Below, in pieces: positions 38,274 to 46,311 of a stretch of 64,000 nucleotides of DNA. Origin of the DNA: Rhodanobacter sp. OK091 (GTDB taxonomy: Bacteria; Pseudomonadota; Gammaproteobacteria; Xanthomonadales; Rhodanobacteraceae). Each line of letters opens with the position of its first letter. Position 1 is the first letter of the stretch. The DNA lies in assembly GCF_900142825.1 (NCBI RefSeq), contig NZ_FRCH01000002.1:310001-374000 (forward strand). Direction: 5' to 3'. Under the pieces are notes generated by a model. The model worked only from the letters and a program-made list of their open reading frames with translations. It was not told the DNA's origin and did no database searches. A program made the position numbers and the translations under genes.

Positions 38274-38993
38274 TCAGGCCTCGGCAGGCGCTGCCTGTAC
38301 GAGCATGGCGAACTGGCGTTCGAGTGCCTTGGCCGCGCCGCTGCGCCAGCTCTCCGCCATGGATTCCGACACGGGATCCGGAAAGATGTCCTCCTCCCCT
38401 TTGCCGACCCCGTCGAAGATGCCGCGCGCAACGGACTGCGGAGAGGCCTTCGGTATGTCGAGGTCTCGGGACATGTCCGTGTCCACCGGGCCCGCCAGGA
38501 CGGCATGGACTCTCACGCCGCGTCCGGCCAGAAGAGCGCGCAGCGATTGCGATAGAGAGAACGCGGCCGCCTTCGAGATCGAGTAGGACGGAATGATCGG
38601 CAAGGCGGCAAAAGTCGCTACCGAAAGAATGTTGACGATGGTTCCCCGGGAACGCGTCAGCAATGGCAGGAACGCCTGGGTCACGCCATACGTGCCGAAG
38701 AGATTGACGGCGAGGTGCTGCTCGAGCACGGCGCGATCGCTCAAGTCGTCATAAAGCGCCAAGCCGGCGTTATTGATGAGGATATCGAGAGATTCGACGC
38801 TCTCGACAGCGCGCTGGATATGTGCCGCATTGGTCACGTCCAGGATCAGGGGCGTGACGCGTTTATCTGCGTGGACCAAGGGCTGGCGCGTGCAGGCGTA
38901 GACCCGCTTCGCGCCTCTCTTCAGAGCTTCCTCGACCAGTGCCCGTCCTATGCCGCGATTGGCTCCTGTCACCAGTACATTCTTGTCTCTCAT
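38274..38993 (-). CDS. Short-chain dehydrogenase/reductase
   Basis: A 239-residue SDR with 'VLVTGANRGIGRALVEEALK' for NAD(P) binding, 'ILINNAGLALYDD' (NNAG) near residue 75 and the active-site region 'ILSVATFAALPIIPSYSISK', giving Ser and YxxxK. I start at the ATG at 38993; the frame is open further upstream, but that part lies upstream of the predicted promoter. It is a separate unit 110 bp upstream of the SDR-sigma operon on the same strand and has its own copy of the ECF-type motif. Substrate unknown. Confidence 0.85.
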   Translation of the reverse strand: MRDKNVLVTGANRGIGRALVEEALKRGAKRVYACTRQPLVHADKRVTPLILDVTNAAHIQRAVESVESLDILINNAGLALYDDLSDRAVLEQHLAVNLFGTYGVTQAFLPLLTRSRGTIVNILSVATFAALPIIPSYSISKAAAFSLSQSLRALLAGRGVRVHAVLAGPVDTDMSRDLDIPKASPQSVARGIFDGVGKGEEDIFPDPVSESMAESWRSGAAKALERQFAMLVQAAPAEA

Positions 38994-39024
38994 CCGGTTC
39001 GCTCCGTTGCTGTGTGAGAGCCAA

Positions 39025-39051
39025 GACGGATGAGGTGGCGAAAAGGAGTCA
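39025..39051 (-). promoter_or_regulatory. Candidate ECF sigma promoter of the second SDR gene
   Basis: On the minus strand: TGACTCC (39051-39045), a 16-base spacer, and CGTC (39028-39025), followed by TTGGCT, exactly as in the promoter at 38225-38199. The spacer sequence differs between copies, which argues for selection on the boxes. It lies 32-58 bp upstream of the ATG at 38993. Confidence 0.65.
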
Positions 39052-39111
39052 CCGGCGGCAGGCGCACGTCCTGGATTTTGCGCCCTCGGTGCGGCGGGAT
39101 CTGCCGCCGGA

Positions 39112-39125
39112 TTGATCGTGATCAA
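39112..39125 (+). promoter_or_regulatory. Perfect ANR/FNR box upstream of the cytochrome-porin gene
   Basis: TTGATCGTGATCAA is a full match to the TTGAT-N4-ATCAA consensus. It lies 182 bp upstream of the ATG at 39308. A possible -10, AAAGCT, is at 39148-39153, the class II distance. The rest of the 314-bp gap to the divergent SDR gene holds only the ECF-type motif on the other strand. Confidence 0.8.
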
Positions 39126-39307
39126 TTCGGCGCGGGGCGGTTGGCGCAAAGCTGACCACGTCGGCATCCAGTAGGGGAGTGGCAGATGAGAGCCTGGCAG
39201 GAAGTGGTCGCACGCGCGGATAGCGCTGCGGCGGTGCGACGGCCCGATGCGGCCGCGGGTGACACAGGGCAGGCCGGACCGTTGTCGTTACTCAAGGGGA
39301 CAAAAGA

Positions 39308-40693
39308 ATGAACATCAAATCCATGGGCGTCGGTCGCTTGCTGGTCTGCCTGGGCGTATTGGGCTGGTTCGGTCTGATCAACCCTGCGCGCGCCATCCCG
39401 GCGTTCGCCCGGCAGACCGGCCAGGCCTGCGTGGCTTGCCACGTGAGCTTTCCCGAACTGACACCGTACGGGCGCATGTTCAAGTTGAGCGGCTACACCA
39501 TCGGCACGCGGCAGGCGCTGCCGCTGGCTCTGATGGCGCAGTTCGGGGTTACCCACGTGCGCAACAACCGCGACGACCAGGGCCAGAAGATCGTGCCCAA
39601 GACCGACAAGCCGGTGCTCTCCGCCGCCAGCGTGTTTGCCGGCGGCAAGATCACCGACAACATCGGCGGCTGGATCCAGTGGACCTACAACAACCTGGCC
39701 GGCAACGGCGATGTCGGTCACAGCGGCATCGACAACACCGATCTGCGTGTGGTGGGCCGTTCGGAAAACACCGACAACACCGACATGCGCTGGCTGTATG
39801 GGCTCACCGTCAACAACAACCCGACCGTGCAGGACGTGTGGAACAGCACGCCGGCGTTCGGCTTCCCGTTTACTACGCCACCGAATGGCATTGGCGCCGC
39901 GGCAGCCACCATGCTCGACGGCCAGCTCGGCCAGCAAGTGGCAGGGGTGGGCGGCTATGTGTACTGGAATCGCACCGTCTACGTCGAGCTGTCCGGTTAC
40001 CAGACCGCCGACGGTTTCTTCGCACCGCTGCGCGCCGGCACCGACACCCAGACGCCCGGCGGTGTCCATCGGCTCAGCGGGGTCGATCCCTACTGGCGGG
40101 TGGCCTGGAACCGCGAGTGGGGCGCCGACTCGCTGATGGTGGGTGCCTATGGCGGCCACTTCCGGGTGTATCCGGACAACACGCTGCCGTATACCGATAC
40201 CGATCGCTTCACCGACATTGCGGTCGACGCGCAGTTCCAGCACATCAGCCAGGACCACACCTACACCTTCCAGTACACCCATATTCACGAGAATCAGGAC
40301 TATCGGGCGAGCTATCCAGCCACCTTGGCCGGAGCGCCGATCGGTGCGGGTCCCGCGCCGGCCAACGCGCACGACACGCTGATCACCGACAAGCTGAAGG
40401 GCACTTATTATTTCGACCGCAAGTACGGCGCCACCTTGTCGGTGGTCAGGACCCACGGCACCGCGGACGCGGGCCTCTACGCCCCCGGCTCGGTGGGTGG
40501 CAGTGTCAACGGCCGCCCGGACACCCAGGGCTACATCCTTGAGCTGGATTATCTGCCGCAACAGAACGTGCGCCTGATGCTGCAGTACTACGGCTACAGC
40601 AAGTTCAACGGATCGCGGCGCAACTACGATGGGTCGGGGCGCCCGGCGAGCGACAACAACACGCTGTTTGCCAACATCTGGCTGGTGTACTGA
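39308..40693 (+). CDS. Cyc2-like fused monohaem cytochrome-porin of the outer membrane
   Basis: A 461-residue exported protein. After a signal peptide (residues 1-29, cleavage after 'NPARA') comes 'IPAFARQTGQACVACHVSF', with one CxxCH haem site at 41-45, then 'PELTPYGRMFKLSGYTIG'. The remaining ~400 residues alternate as outer-membrane beta strands and end in Tyr ('FANIWLVY'). This N-terminal haem plus barrel is the layout of Cyc2 cytochrome-porins, known from Fe(II) oxidisers, and of related uncharacterised proteins. Electron transfer across the outer membrane is therefore plausible; the donor is not shown by the sequence. The downstream gene is a dihaem cytochrome c4, a plausible periplasmic partner. 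A perfect ANR/FNR box precedes it. Confidence 0.7.
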   Translation: MNIKSMGVGRLLVCLGVLGWFGLINPARAIPAFARQTGQACVACHVSFPELTPYGRMFKLSGYTIGTRQALPLALMAQFGVTHVRNNRDDQGQKIVPKTDKPVLSAASVFAGGKITDNIGGWIQWTYNNLAGNGDVGHSGIDNTDLRVVGRSENTDNTDMRWLYGLTVNNNPTVQDVWNSTPAFGFPFTTPPNGIGAAAATMLDGQLGQQVAGVGGYVYWNRTVYVELSGYQTADGFFAPLRAGTDTQTPGGVHRLSGVDPYWRVAWNREWGADSLMVGAYGGHFRVYPDNTLPYTDTDRFTDIAVDAQFQHISQDHTYTFQYTHIHENQDYRASYPATLAGAPIGAGPAPANAHDTLITDKLKGTYYFDRKYGATLSVVRTHGTADAGLYAPGSVGGSVNGRPDTQGYILELDYLPQQNVRLMLQYYGYSKFNGSRRNYDGSGRPASDNNTLFANIWLVY

Positions 40694-40736
40694 GATGTTC
40701 GTCACCGCACCATCACCGTCCTCGGGAGGACGCCAC

Positions 40737-41363
40737 ATGAAGCGCATCAGAGTCGGTCTTGCCACACTCGCCTGCCTGTTCGCCGCACTGGACGGCACGG
40801 CCTTCGCGGCCAGCGGCGCCACGTCCGCCAGCGACGACGCGGCGATCAAGCTGGCCACCCAGGTCTGTTCCAGTTGTCACGGACCTGGCGGCGACAGCCA
40901 GTCGCCTACCTTTCCGCGACTGGCCGGACAACAGCAAGCGTACGTGTCGGCTCAGATCAAGGCGTTCAAGAGCGGCGCGCGCAACGAACAGGAAGCGCAC
41001 GATTACATGCTGGGCATGACCACCCTGATCGATGACGCCACCGCCGAATCGCTGGCGCGATACTTTGCCAGTCAGCCACATCCCAAGGGCATTCCGGGCG
41101 ATCCGGCGGCGATGGCGGCCGGCAAGAAAATCTTCGAGCAGGGCATTCCCGGGCAAGTGGTGGCGTGTGCCACCTGCCATGGCGCGCATGCCGAGGGCAA
41201 CGGCATCTTTCCGCGGCTGGCCGATCAGCACGAAGCCTACATCGTGCGCCAGCTGACGGTGATCCAGCGCAACCTGCGCAATTCCCCGGTCATGCACGGC
41301 ATCATCAAGAACCTCACGCCGGAAGAGATGAAGAACGTGGCGACCTACCTGCAGTCCCTCTGA
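40737..41363 (+). CDS. Dihaem cytochrome c4
   Basis: A 208-residue periplasmic protein with a signal peptide (cleavage after 'TAFA') and two homologous cytochrome domains, each with a haem site: 'CSSCH' at 44-48 and 'CATCH' at 144-148. Repeated elements such as 'FPRLAGQQQAYVSAQ' and 'FPRLADQHEAYIVRQ' are typical of cytochrome c4. These proteins carry electrons to terminal oxidases. GGGAGGA stands eight bases upstream of the ATG at 40737. It follows the cytochrome-porin gene by 43 bp and is followed by a terminator, so the two form an operon. Confidence 0.9.
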   Translation: MKRIRVGLATLACLFAALDGTAFAASGATSASDDAAIKLATQVCSSCHGPGGDSQSPTFPRLAGQQQAYVSAQIKAFKSGARNEQEAHDYMLGMTTLIDDATAESLARYFASQPHPKGIPGDPAAMAAGKKIFEQGIPGQVVACATCHGAHAEGNGIFPRLADQHEAYIVRQLTVIQRNLRNSPVMHGIIKNLTPEEMKNVATYLQSL

Positions 41364-41398
41364 TAGCGGCTGAGCCCTCCCGTCGCGGGTGGCCAGAA

Positions 41399-41430
41399 AA
41401 GAAGAGCCCGCCGTTGCGGGCTCTTCTTTA
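41399..41430 (+). terminator. Intrinsic terminator after cytochrome c4
   Basis: A 12-bp stem (AAGAAGAGCCCG at 41399-41410 with CGGGCTCTTCTT at 41417-41428) with a six-base loop, ending in T-rich sequence. A-rich sequence on the other side lets it work for the convergent qNor gene too. It closes the cytochrome operon 35 bp past the stop. Confidence 0.85.
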
Positions 41431-41450
41431 TGCACCATTTTCCGACGGAA

Positions 41451-41594
41451 CTAGCGATGCTCTGATTTTGCTCGTCATCCCGGAATCGCGAAGCGATATC
41501 CGGGACCCAGTGCCTTTGTGTATCAACGTTACATGAAAGACACGGGGTTCCCGCTTTCGCGGGAATGACGAAAATAGAGGTTAATCAGAGCGTC
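41451..41594. repeat. ~144-bp palindromic repeat with GTCATCCC/GTCATTCCC core
   Basis: The outer arms match (CTAGCGATGCTCTGATT at 41451-41467 against its complement ending near 41594). Each arm holds a hairpin core, CGTCATCCCGGAATCGC... and CGTCATTCCCGCGAAAGCGGGA, with different stem sequences. It resembles the repeat at 36250-36390 in plan. It lies between the terminator and the convergent qNor gene. Confidence 0.8.
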
Positions 41595-41595
41595 C

Positions 41596-43920
41596 CTAGC
41601 GATGCCTTTTCGAGCCGCGTGCGGCGGCAGTCGTCGAAGTGATTCTTTGCATCCACATCTTGGCCACAAAATCCCAAGCCATCAACAGTGCGCCAAGCGC
41701 GAACACGACGTCACCCGGCATGCGCATCCACTGCCAGAACGTCGTGGTGTTGTAGAACTGCATGCTGCGCGCATAGGCGTAGCCGTGAGTGTAGACCGCC
41801 TCCAGCTGGGGCCAGCCGATCGGATAGAAGTTCAGCGCGATCCACATCACCACGCCGATGTTGTAGAGCCAGAACGCCCACACCCCGGCCCGATCGCTCC
41901 ACGGCCGGTCGCCGTTGAGGTAGCGCAGGACCATGTAAAGCAGGCCGATGGCCAGTAGCCCGAAAGCGCCGAACATCGAGGTATGCGCATGGTTGAGGGT
42001 GAGGAAAGTGCCATGCTCGTAATAGTTCACCAGTGGGGCATTCAACGTGCCGCCACCAAATACGCCGGCGCCGACGAAGTTCCAGAAGGCCGCACCCAGG
42101 ATGTAAAGGTAGGCGAGCTTGTACGGGAAGTCCTTTTTCTGCTGGATGTGACGTTGTTGATCGACCGCTTCCAGCACCAGCAGAACCAGTGGCAACACTT
42201 CGATGAAAGAGAACATGCTGCCCACGCCGACCCATAGCCCGGGTTCACCAGCCCAGTACAGATGATGACCGGTGCCGAGCACGCCGCCGACGACGATGAG
42301 TATCCATTCGAACAGCACCGCACGCTCCACCATCTGCCGCGACACCAGGCCCAGTGCCATCAGGAAGTAGCCGGTGACCGCAGCGGTGAACAGCTCGAAG
42401 GCGAGTTCAACCCACAAATGCACCACCCACCAGCGCCAGAAATCGGTGATCGAGAACGAGGGGTTGGGTGAGCCCAGCGGGATCATGCCGAATACATAGA
42501 ACAGCGCGACTGTCAGCGTGCTGATCCACAGCAGGTGTTCGATGCGGAACAGCCCGTATAGCGAGCCGCCGCTTTGCCTGGACAACGATTTCAGAGTGGG
42601 CAAGAAAGCGCGCAGCAATACGATGCACCACACGGCCAGGCCGACGAAGAACAGTATCTGCCAGAAACGGCCCAGCTCCAGGTAGGACAGGCCTTGATTG
42701 CCGAACCAGAACCAGTGCTCGTCCACCAGACCCATGATGCCGAGATAGTCGCCGACCAGCGCTCCTCCCACGATCGTTACCAGCACCCAGAAGATCAGGT
42801 TGACCAGAAGCCGCTGTCCCTTGGGCTCGCGCTTGCCGATCAGCGGCGCCAGAAACAATCCGGCGCCGATCCAGCTGACCCCGATCCAGATGATCGGGGC
42901 TTGCAGATGCACGCTGCGCAGGAACGCGTACGGCAGCCATTTGCCGACATTGAAGCCGTAGAAGCTGACGCGATCGGTGTAGTAGTGCGCCATGACCGAG
43001 CCGACCAGGATCTGTATCAACAACACGCCTGCGACGACCAGAAAGTATTTCCAAAGCGCCTTCTGGCTCGGCGTGGGTGCGGCGAAGTTGTGCAAGGTCG
43101 GTTCGAAGGTCTCGTTGGCTGCCTTGGGCTCGATCCATAGGCGAAAGATCACCAGCACCGCGCCGATGGCGAAGAACACCATCGTGAAGGAGGCCCATGT
43201 CCATACGAAAGTCGCCGAGGTGGGGGCATTGCCGACCAGTGGCTCGGCGGGCCAGTTGGTCGTCCATGAATAGTCTTTGCCAGGACGACGCGCGACCGTG
43301 GTCAACGATGAATAGAGCAGAAAACTCGCCGTCTGGCGGGCGCTGGCCGGGTTCAGCGCCCGCGCGCCCGTGTAGCCCTTGCTGAAGTCATCGGTGAGCA
43401 GCGATGCGGCGATGCGTGGACGCAGTGTACCGATGGCTTTGGCCACCGCATCCGGAAGGACGACCCGCTGCTGGCTCAGGTCGATGCCTTGCAACTGCCG
43501 GCGCATCTCCTGAGTGATGCCAGCCTGCTGATCGGCGTCGATGGCATCGAATGGTCTGCCATAGCGCGCGGTGGCGAGGTTGTTCTGCACCTCCTTCGCC
43601 AGCTGCACCAGGTACTCGGCGGTATAGTCTTCGCCGAAGGCGGAGCCCATGCCGTACAGGCTGCCGTAATCCATCAGGTCGGCTTTCTGGAAGCCCGACT
43701 TGCCTTCCACGATATCGGCGTATTCCATGACCGGCGCACCATCGCCGGTGGCCATCTGTCGAGGCAGCGGAGCGACTTGCTGGTAGGTGCTGCGGGTTGC
43801 TACGGCCATTCCCAGCAAGCAGGCTGCAGTAACGAAGAGAAGTACCCAGATAAGTACCTTGCTGGTTCGATCCTGCGGGCCAACCAGGCCTGTAGGGAGA
43901 GTGGTCGCACTCATGATCAT
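41596..43920 (-). CDS. norZ: Quinol-dependent nitric oxide reductase (qNor)
   Basis: A 774-residue membrane enzyme reducing NO to N2O with electrons from quinol. It is a fusion of a NorC-like N-terminal part (residues ~1-260, without haem c) and the NorB-like twelve-helix core. Key segments are 'SVHLQAPIIWIGVSWIG', 'WWVVHLWVELAFELFTAAVT', 'GVLGTGHHLYWAGEPG' and 'LTLNHAHTSMFGAFGLLA', which carry the haem and FeB histidines and nearby glutamates. The quinol-type N terminus shows no CxxCH. The start is ATG at 43920 or 43914. An ANR/DNR-type box lies 52-65 bp upstream. It detoxifies or respires NO. Confidence 0.96.
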   Translation of the reverse strand: MIMSATTLPTGLVGPQDRTSKVLIWVLLFVTAACLLGMAVATRSTYQQVAPLPRQMATGDGAPVMEYADIVEGKSGFQKADLMDYGSLYGMGSAFGEDYTAEYLVQLAKEVQNNLATARYGRPFDAIDADQQAGITQEMRRQLQGIDLSQQRVVLPDAVAKAIGTLRPRIAASLLTDDFSKGYTGARALNPASARQTASFLLYSSLTTVARRPGKDYSWTTNWPAEPLVGNAPTSATFVWTWASFTMVFFAIGAVLVIFRLWIEPKAANETFEPTLHNFAAPTPSQKALWKYFLVVAGVLLIQILVGSVMAHYYTDRVSFYGFNVGKWLPYAFLRSVHLQAPIIWIGVSWIGAGLFLAPLIGKREPKGQRLLVNLIFWVLVTIVGGALVGDYLGIMGLVDEHWFWFGNQGLSYLELGRFWQILFFVGLAVWCIVLLRAFLPTLKSLSRQSGGSLYGLFRIEHLLWISTLTVALFYVFGMIPLGSPNPSFSITDFWRWWVVHLWVELAFELFTAAVTGYFLMALGLVSRQMVERAVLFEWILIVVGGVLGTGHHLYWAGEPGLWVGVGSMFSFIEVLPLVLLVLEAVDQQRHIQQKKDFPYKLAYLYILGAAFWNFVGAGVFGGGTLNAPLVNYYEHGTFLTLNHAHTSMFGAFGLLAIGLLYMVLRYLNGDRPWSDRAGVWAFWLYNIGVVMWIALNFYPIGWPQLEAVYTHGYAYARSMQFYNTTTFWQWMRMPGDVVFALGALLMAWDFVAKMWMQRITSTTAAARGSKRHR

Positions 43921-43971
43921 TCCTGGTTAAAGGGGGCGCGGCAGATGCTAGGCACTTGTCGTGCGACCCGG

Positions 43972-43985
43972 CTGATCTGGATCAG
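43972..43985 (-). promoter_or_regulatory. ANR/DNR-type box of the qNor gene
   Basis: The palindrome CTGATCTGGATCAG keeps the TGAT-N4-ATCA core of CRP/FNR-family sites, with the outer T and A changed. Twenty-one bases downstream on the minus strand is TAGCAT (43950-43945), a fair -10 at the class II distance. The altered outer bases may favour an NO-sensing DNR/NnrR regulator over ANR. The rest of the 43921-44278 gap has no gene; its far end holds a Fur-like box. Confidence 0.7.
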
Positions 43986-44233
43986 GCGCGATGAAGTAAG
44001 CGGATGACACGTTGTCGCAGGGGGTATGGCTTCTGCACAGCTGAAGCCATCTGGATGAGCGCGTGCCGATGTGCCTTTTCGCGTGCAGCAGCGGTGTTGC
44101 CGGCGTACGGCAGCAAGATGTCGGATACCGTGAAGTGGGCGTTGCAGGAATTAGGGAGTCGCCGAGCGCGGACGAGAGTCTCTACTTGCCGCAGCGATCT
44201 GGCTCCCGGTCAAAGGCACGCTTTGACACGTCA

Positions 44234-44252
44234 AATGGTAATAGTTATCATT
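44234..44252 (+). promoter_or_regulatory. Fur-like box upstream of the iron-uptake genes
   Basis: AATGGTAATAGTTATCATT is a 19-bp dyad (nine bases each side of a central A, seven of nine paired) that matches about 11 of 19 positions of the Fur consensus. It ends 27 bp before the ATG of the cupredoxin gene and is AT-rich in a GC-rich setting, suggesting repression by Fur when iron is sufficient. Confidence 0.65.
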
Positions 44253-44278
44253 TACTCACTCTTTGCGAGATCCTTCCC

Positions 44279-44614
44279 ATGAAGAAGCCTTTCTTCGTCG
44301 CCGCCCCGATATTGCTGGCTCTCGCCGGCAGCCCTGCGATCGCCAATGATCTGCCGGAGTTCACGCTGGTCGTCAAGAATCACGTCTATCAGCCCAGCGA
44401 GCTCAAAGTGCCGGCGGGCACCAAGTTCAAGATCATCGTGCGCAACGAAGACGCCACGCCGGAAGAGTTTGAGAGCACGGATTTCAATCGCGAAAAAATC
44501 GTGCTGCCGAACAGCAGCATCACCGTTTACGTCGGCCCGTTGCGCGCCGGCAACTACGGATTTTTCGGCGACTTTCACCAAGCCACGGCCAAGGGCCGGC
44601 TGATCGTGGAGTGA
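44279..44614 (+). CDS. Periplasmic cupredoxin-domain protein of an FTR1 iron-uptake system
   Basis: A 111-residue exported cupredoxin. A signal peptide ('MKKPFFVAAPILLALAGSPA', cleavage near IAN) is followed by 'FTLVVKNHVYQPSELKVPAG' and 'IIVRNEDATPEEFESTDF', the EfeO/FtrB-like cupredoxin pattern. The C terminus 'GNYGFFGDFHQATAKGRLIV' carries a His, while the Cys and Met of blue-copper sites are absent. Such proteins bind Fe or Cu and deliver iron to FTR1 permeases. It lies 4 bp before the FTR1 gene and behind a Fur-like box. The frame is open back to 44063, but only this start gives a signal peptide. Confidence 0.85.
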   Translation: MKKPFFVAAPILLALAGSPAIANDLPEFTLVVKNHVYQPSELKVPAGTKFKIIVRNEDATPEEFESTDFNREKIVLPNSSITVYVGPLRAGNYGFFGDFHQATAKGRLIVE

Positions 44615-44618
44615 CGCG

Positions 44619-45482
44619 ATGCTTGGCGTAGCCTTGCTGGTGTTTCGTGAAGTGATGGAGGCGGCATTGATCGTCTCCATTGTCTGTGCTGCCACACGCG
44701 GTGTGACGCGACGGGGATGGTTCGTCACTGCCGGCATCGGACTCGGTATCGCCGGCGCCTTGCTGGTGGCGATGGGCGCCTCTCTTATCGCTCGCCTTGC
44801 CAGCGGCTCCGGCCAGGAGATCTTCAACGCCTGCGTACTGCTGTCCGCAGTCGTGATGATCGGTTGGCACGTGGTGTGGATGTCCAAACACGGTCGCGAA
44901 CTGGCGCAGCACATGGGCGCCGTCGGCAGTGCCGTCAGGACAGGCGCCAGTTCGCTGACGCTATTGCTGGCGGTAGTGGCGATCGCGGTGCTGCGCGAAG
45001 GTTCCGAGATCGTGTTGTTCCTCTATGGCATGGCCATCGGCGGTATCGGCGCGGTCGGGCTGGCGGGTGGTATCGCGCTGGGCGTCGGCAGCGGTGCACT
45101 GCTCGGCTTCGCGCTGTATTTCGGTCTGCTGCGCATCCCGATGAAACATTTCTTCACCGTCACCAACGGAATGCTGGTGTTGCTGGCATCGGGACTGGCT
45201 TCCACTGCCGCCCGTTTCCTGGTGCAGGGCGATCTGCTGCCTTCCTGGGGCGCTCAGCTTTGGGACACCTCCTGGCTATTGTCCAACGGCTCGCTGGCGG
45301 GCCAGACGCTGGGCATCCTCATCGGCTATGACGCCAGCCCGGCGGGCATCCAGTTGGTTTTCTACGCGACCACGTTGCTGCTGCTGATAGTCGGCATGCA
45401 GCGACTGGGCCGAACATCGCCATCACCGTCAGCAAGGACACGTTCGCTACCCACGGATCCAGCTTCCGAGTCGTTGCGCTAA
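44619..45482 (+). CDS. FTR1-family high-affinity iron permease
   Basis: A 287-residue inner-membrane permease with seven predicted helices. It carries two REXXE iron-binding motifs, 'REVMEA' at residue ~10 and 'REGSEIVLFLYG' at ~126, on separate helices, as in EfeU and yeast Ftr1p. It imports iron, probably delivered by the upstream cupredoxin protein. No DyP peroxidase (EfeB) gene is seen, so this is a FtrABCD-like or reduced form. The Ser/Arg-rich tail after ~265 is cytoplasmic. Confidence 0.9.
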   Translation: MLGVALLVFREVMEAALIVSIVCAATRGVTRRGWFVTAGIGLGIAGALLVAMGASLIARLASGSGQEIFNACVLLSAVVMIGWHVVWMSKHGRELAQHMGAVGSAVRTGASSLTLLLAVVAIAVLREGSEIVLFLYGMAIGGIGAVGLAGGIALGVGSGALLGFALYFGLLRIPMKHFFTVTNGMLVLLASGLASTAARFLVQGDLLPSWGAQLWDTSWLLSNGSLAGQTLGILIGYDASPAGIQLVFYATTLLLLIVGMQRLGRTSPSPSARTRSLPTDPASESLR

Positions 45483-45570
45483 CCCATCTCTGTTGTTGCT
45501 CGCGCGTATCCCCGACAGTCGCCGCGGGACGGGAGCGTGTGTGTTGAATCATCACCCCAGGAATCATCCG

Positions 45571-46311
45571 GTGTATCCATCCTCTCGAAAATTTCCTTCA
45601 CTCGCCCTGGGTGTGGGAGCGATCCTCCTGCTCGTCACGAGCATGGTCCATGCCGACGACTTCATCGTTTACTCGCCGCACGTTCTCGCCACCCAGTCGG
45701 AGATCGAACTGCGCGGTTACAGCTATGGCGATCCACGCGCCGACTTCAACGGCGGCAACGCAGCCGAACTATCGGTTTCCCACACATTCACCGATTGGTG
45801 GAAACCGGAGATATATCTCGCGCGGCACGAGAAGGAACCCGGAGGCAGCGGGCGCCTGCTGGGCTACGAATTCGAGAACACATTCCAATTCACCCAGCCG
45901 GGTGAATATTGGGCCGACTTCGGTTTTCTGGCCTCGTACGAGCACCAGATCGTCGCCGACAAACCCGACGCCGTCGAGTTTGGCCCACTGGTCGAGAAAA
46001 CAGCGGGACGGTTCACCCACCGCTTGAACGCCATCTGGGAAAAAGAGGTTGGCGCGGGTGCCGGCGGCAAGTACGAGTTTCGCTACAGCTACTCGGGCAC
46101 CTATGCGGTTTCCGCTGCTTTCCGCCCCGGCATCGAGGCCTACGCGCGGCCCGCCGATCGTGCGTATCAAGCCGGTCCCATTGTCGCCGGCGAATGGCAT
46201 GTCCCCGGCACCACCAGCAGCCTCGAATACCGTTTCGGCGTGGTGCTAGGCATCAATGCCGCGGCACCCCGGCGGACGTGGCTGGCCCAGGTGGAGTATG
46301 AGTTCTTCTGA
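45571..46311 (+). CDS. Exported protein of unknown function, iron-locus partner
   Basis: A ~246-residue exported protein: a signal peptide ('FPSLALGVGAILLLVTSMVH', cleavage near ADD) and a mature region rich in aromatic and alternating residues ('IYLARHEKEPGGSGRLLGYE', 'EYWADFGFLASYEHQ', 'GKYEFRYSYSGTY'), ending in Phe ('LAQVEYEFF'). This pattern suggests an outer-membrane beta barrel of about ten to twelve strands. I do not recognise a named family. The GTG at 45571 gives the signal peptide; the frame is open to 45493. It follows the FTR1 gene by 88 bp and may be in the same operon. Confidence 0.65.
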   Translation: MYPSSRKFPSLALGVGAILLLVTSMVHADDFIVYSPHVLATQSEIELRGYSYGDPRADFNGGNAAELSVSHTFTDWWKPEIYLARHEKEPGGSGRLLGYEFENTFQFTQPGEYWADFGFLASYEHQIVADKPDAVEFGPLVEKTAGRFTHRLNAIWEKEVGAGAGGKYEFRYSYSGTYAVSAAFRPGIEAYARPADRAYQAGPIVAGEWHVPGTTSSLEYRFGVVLGINAAAPRRTWLAQVEYEFF

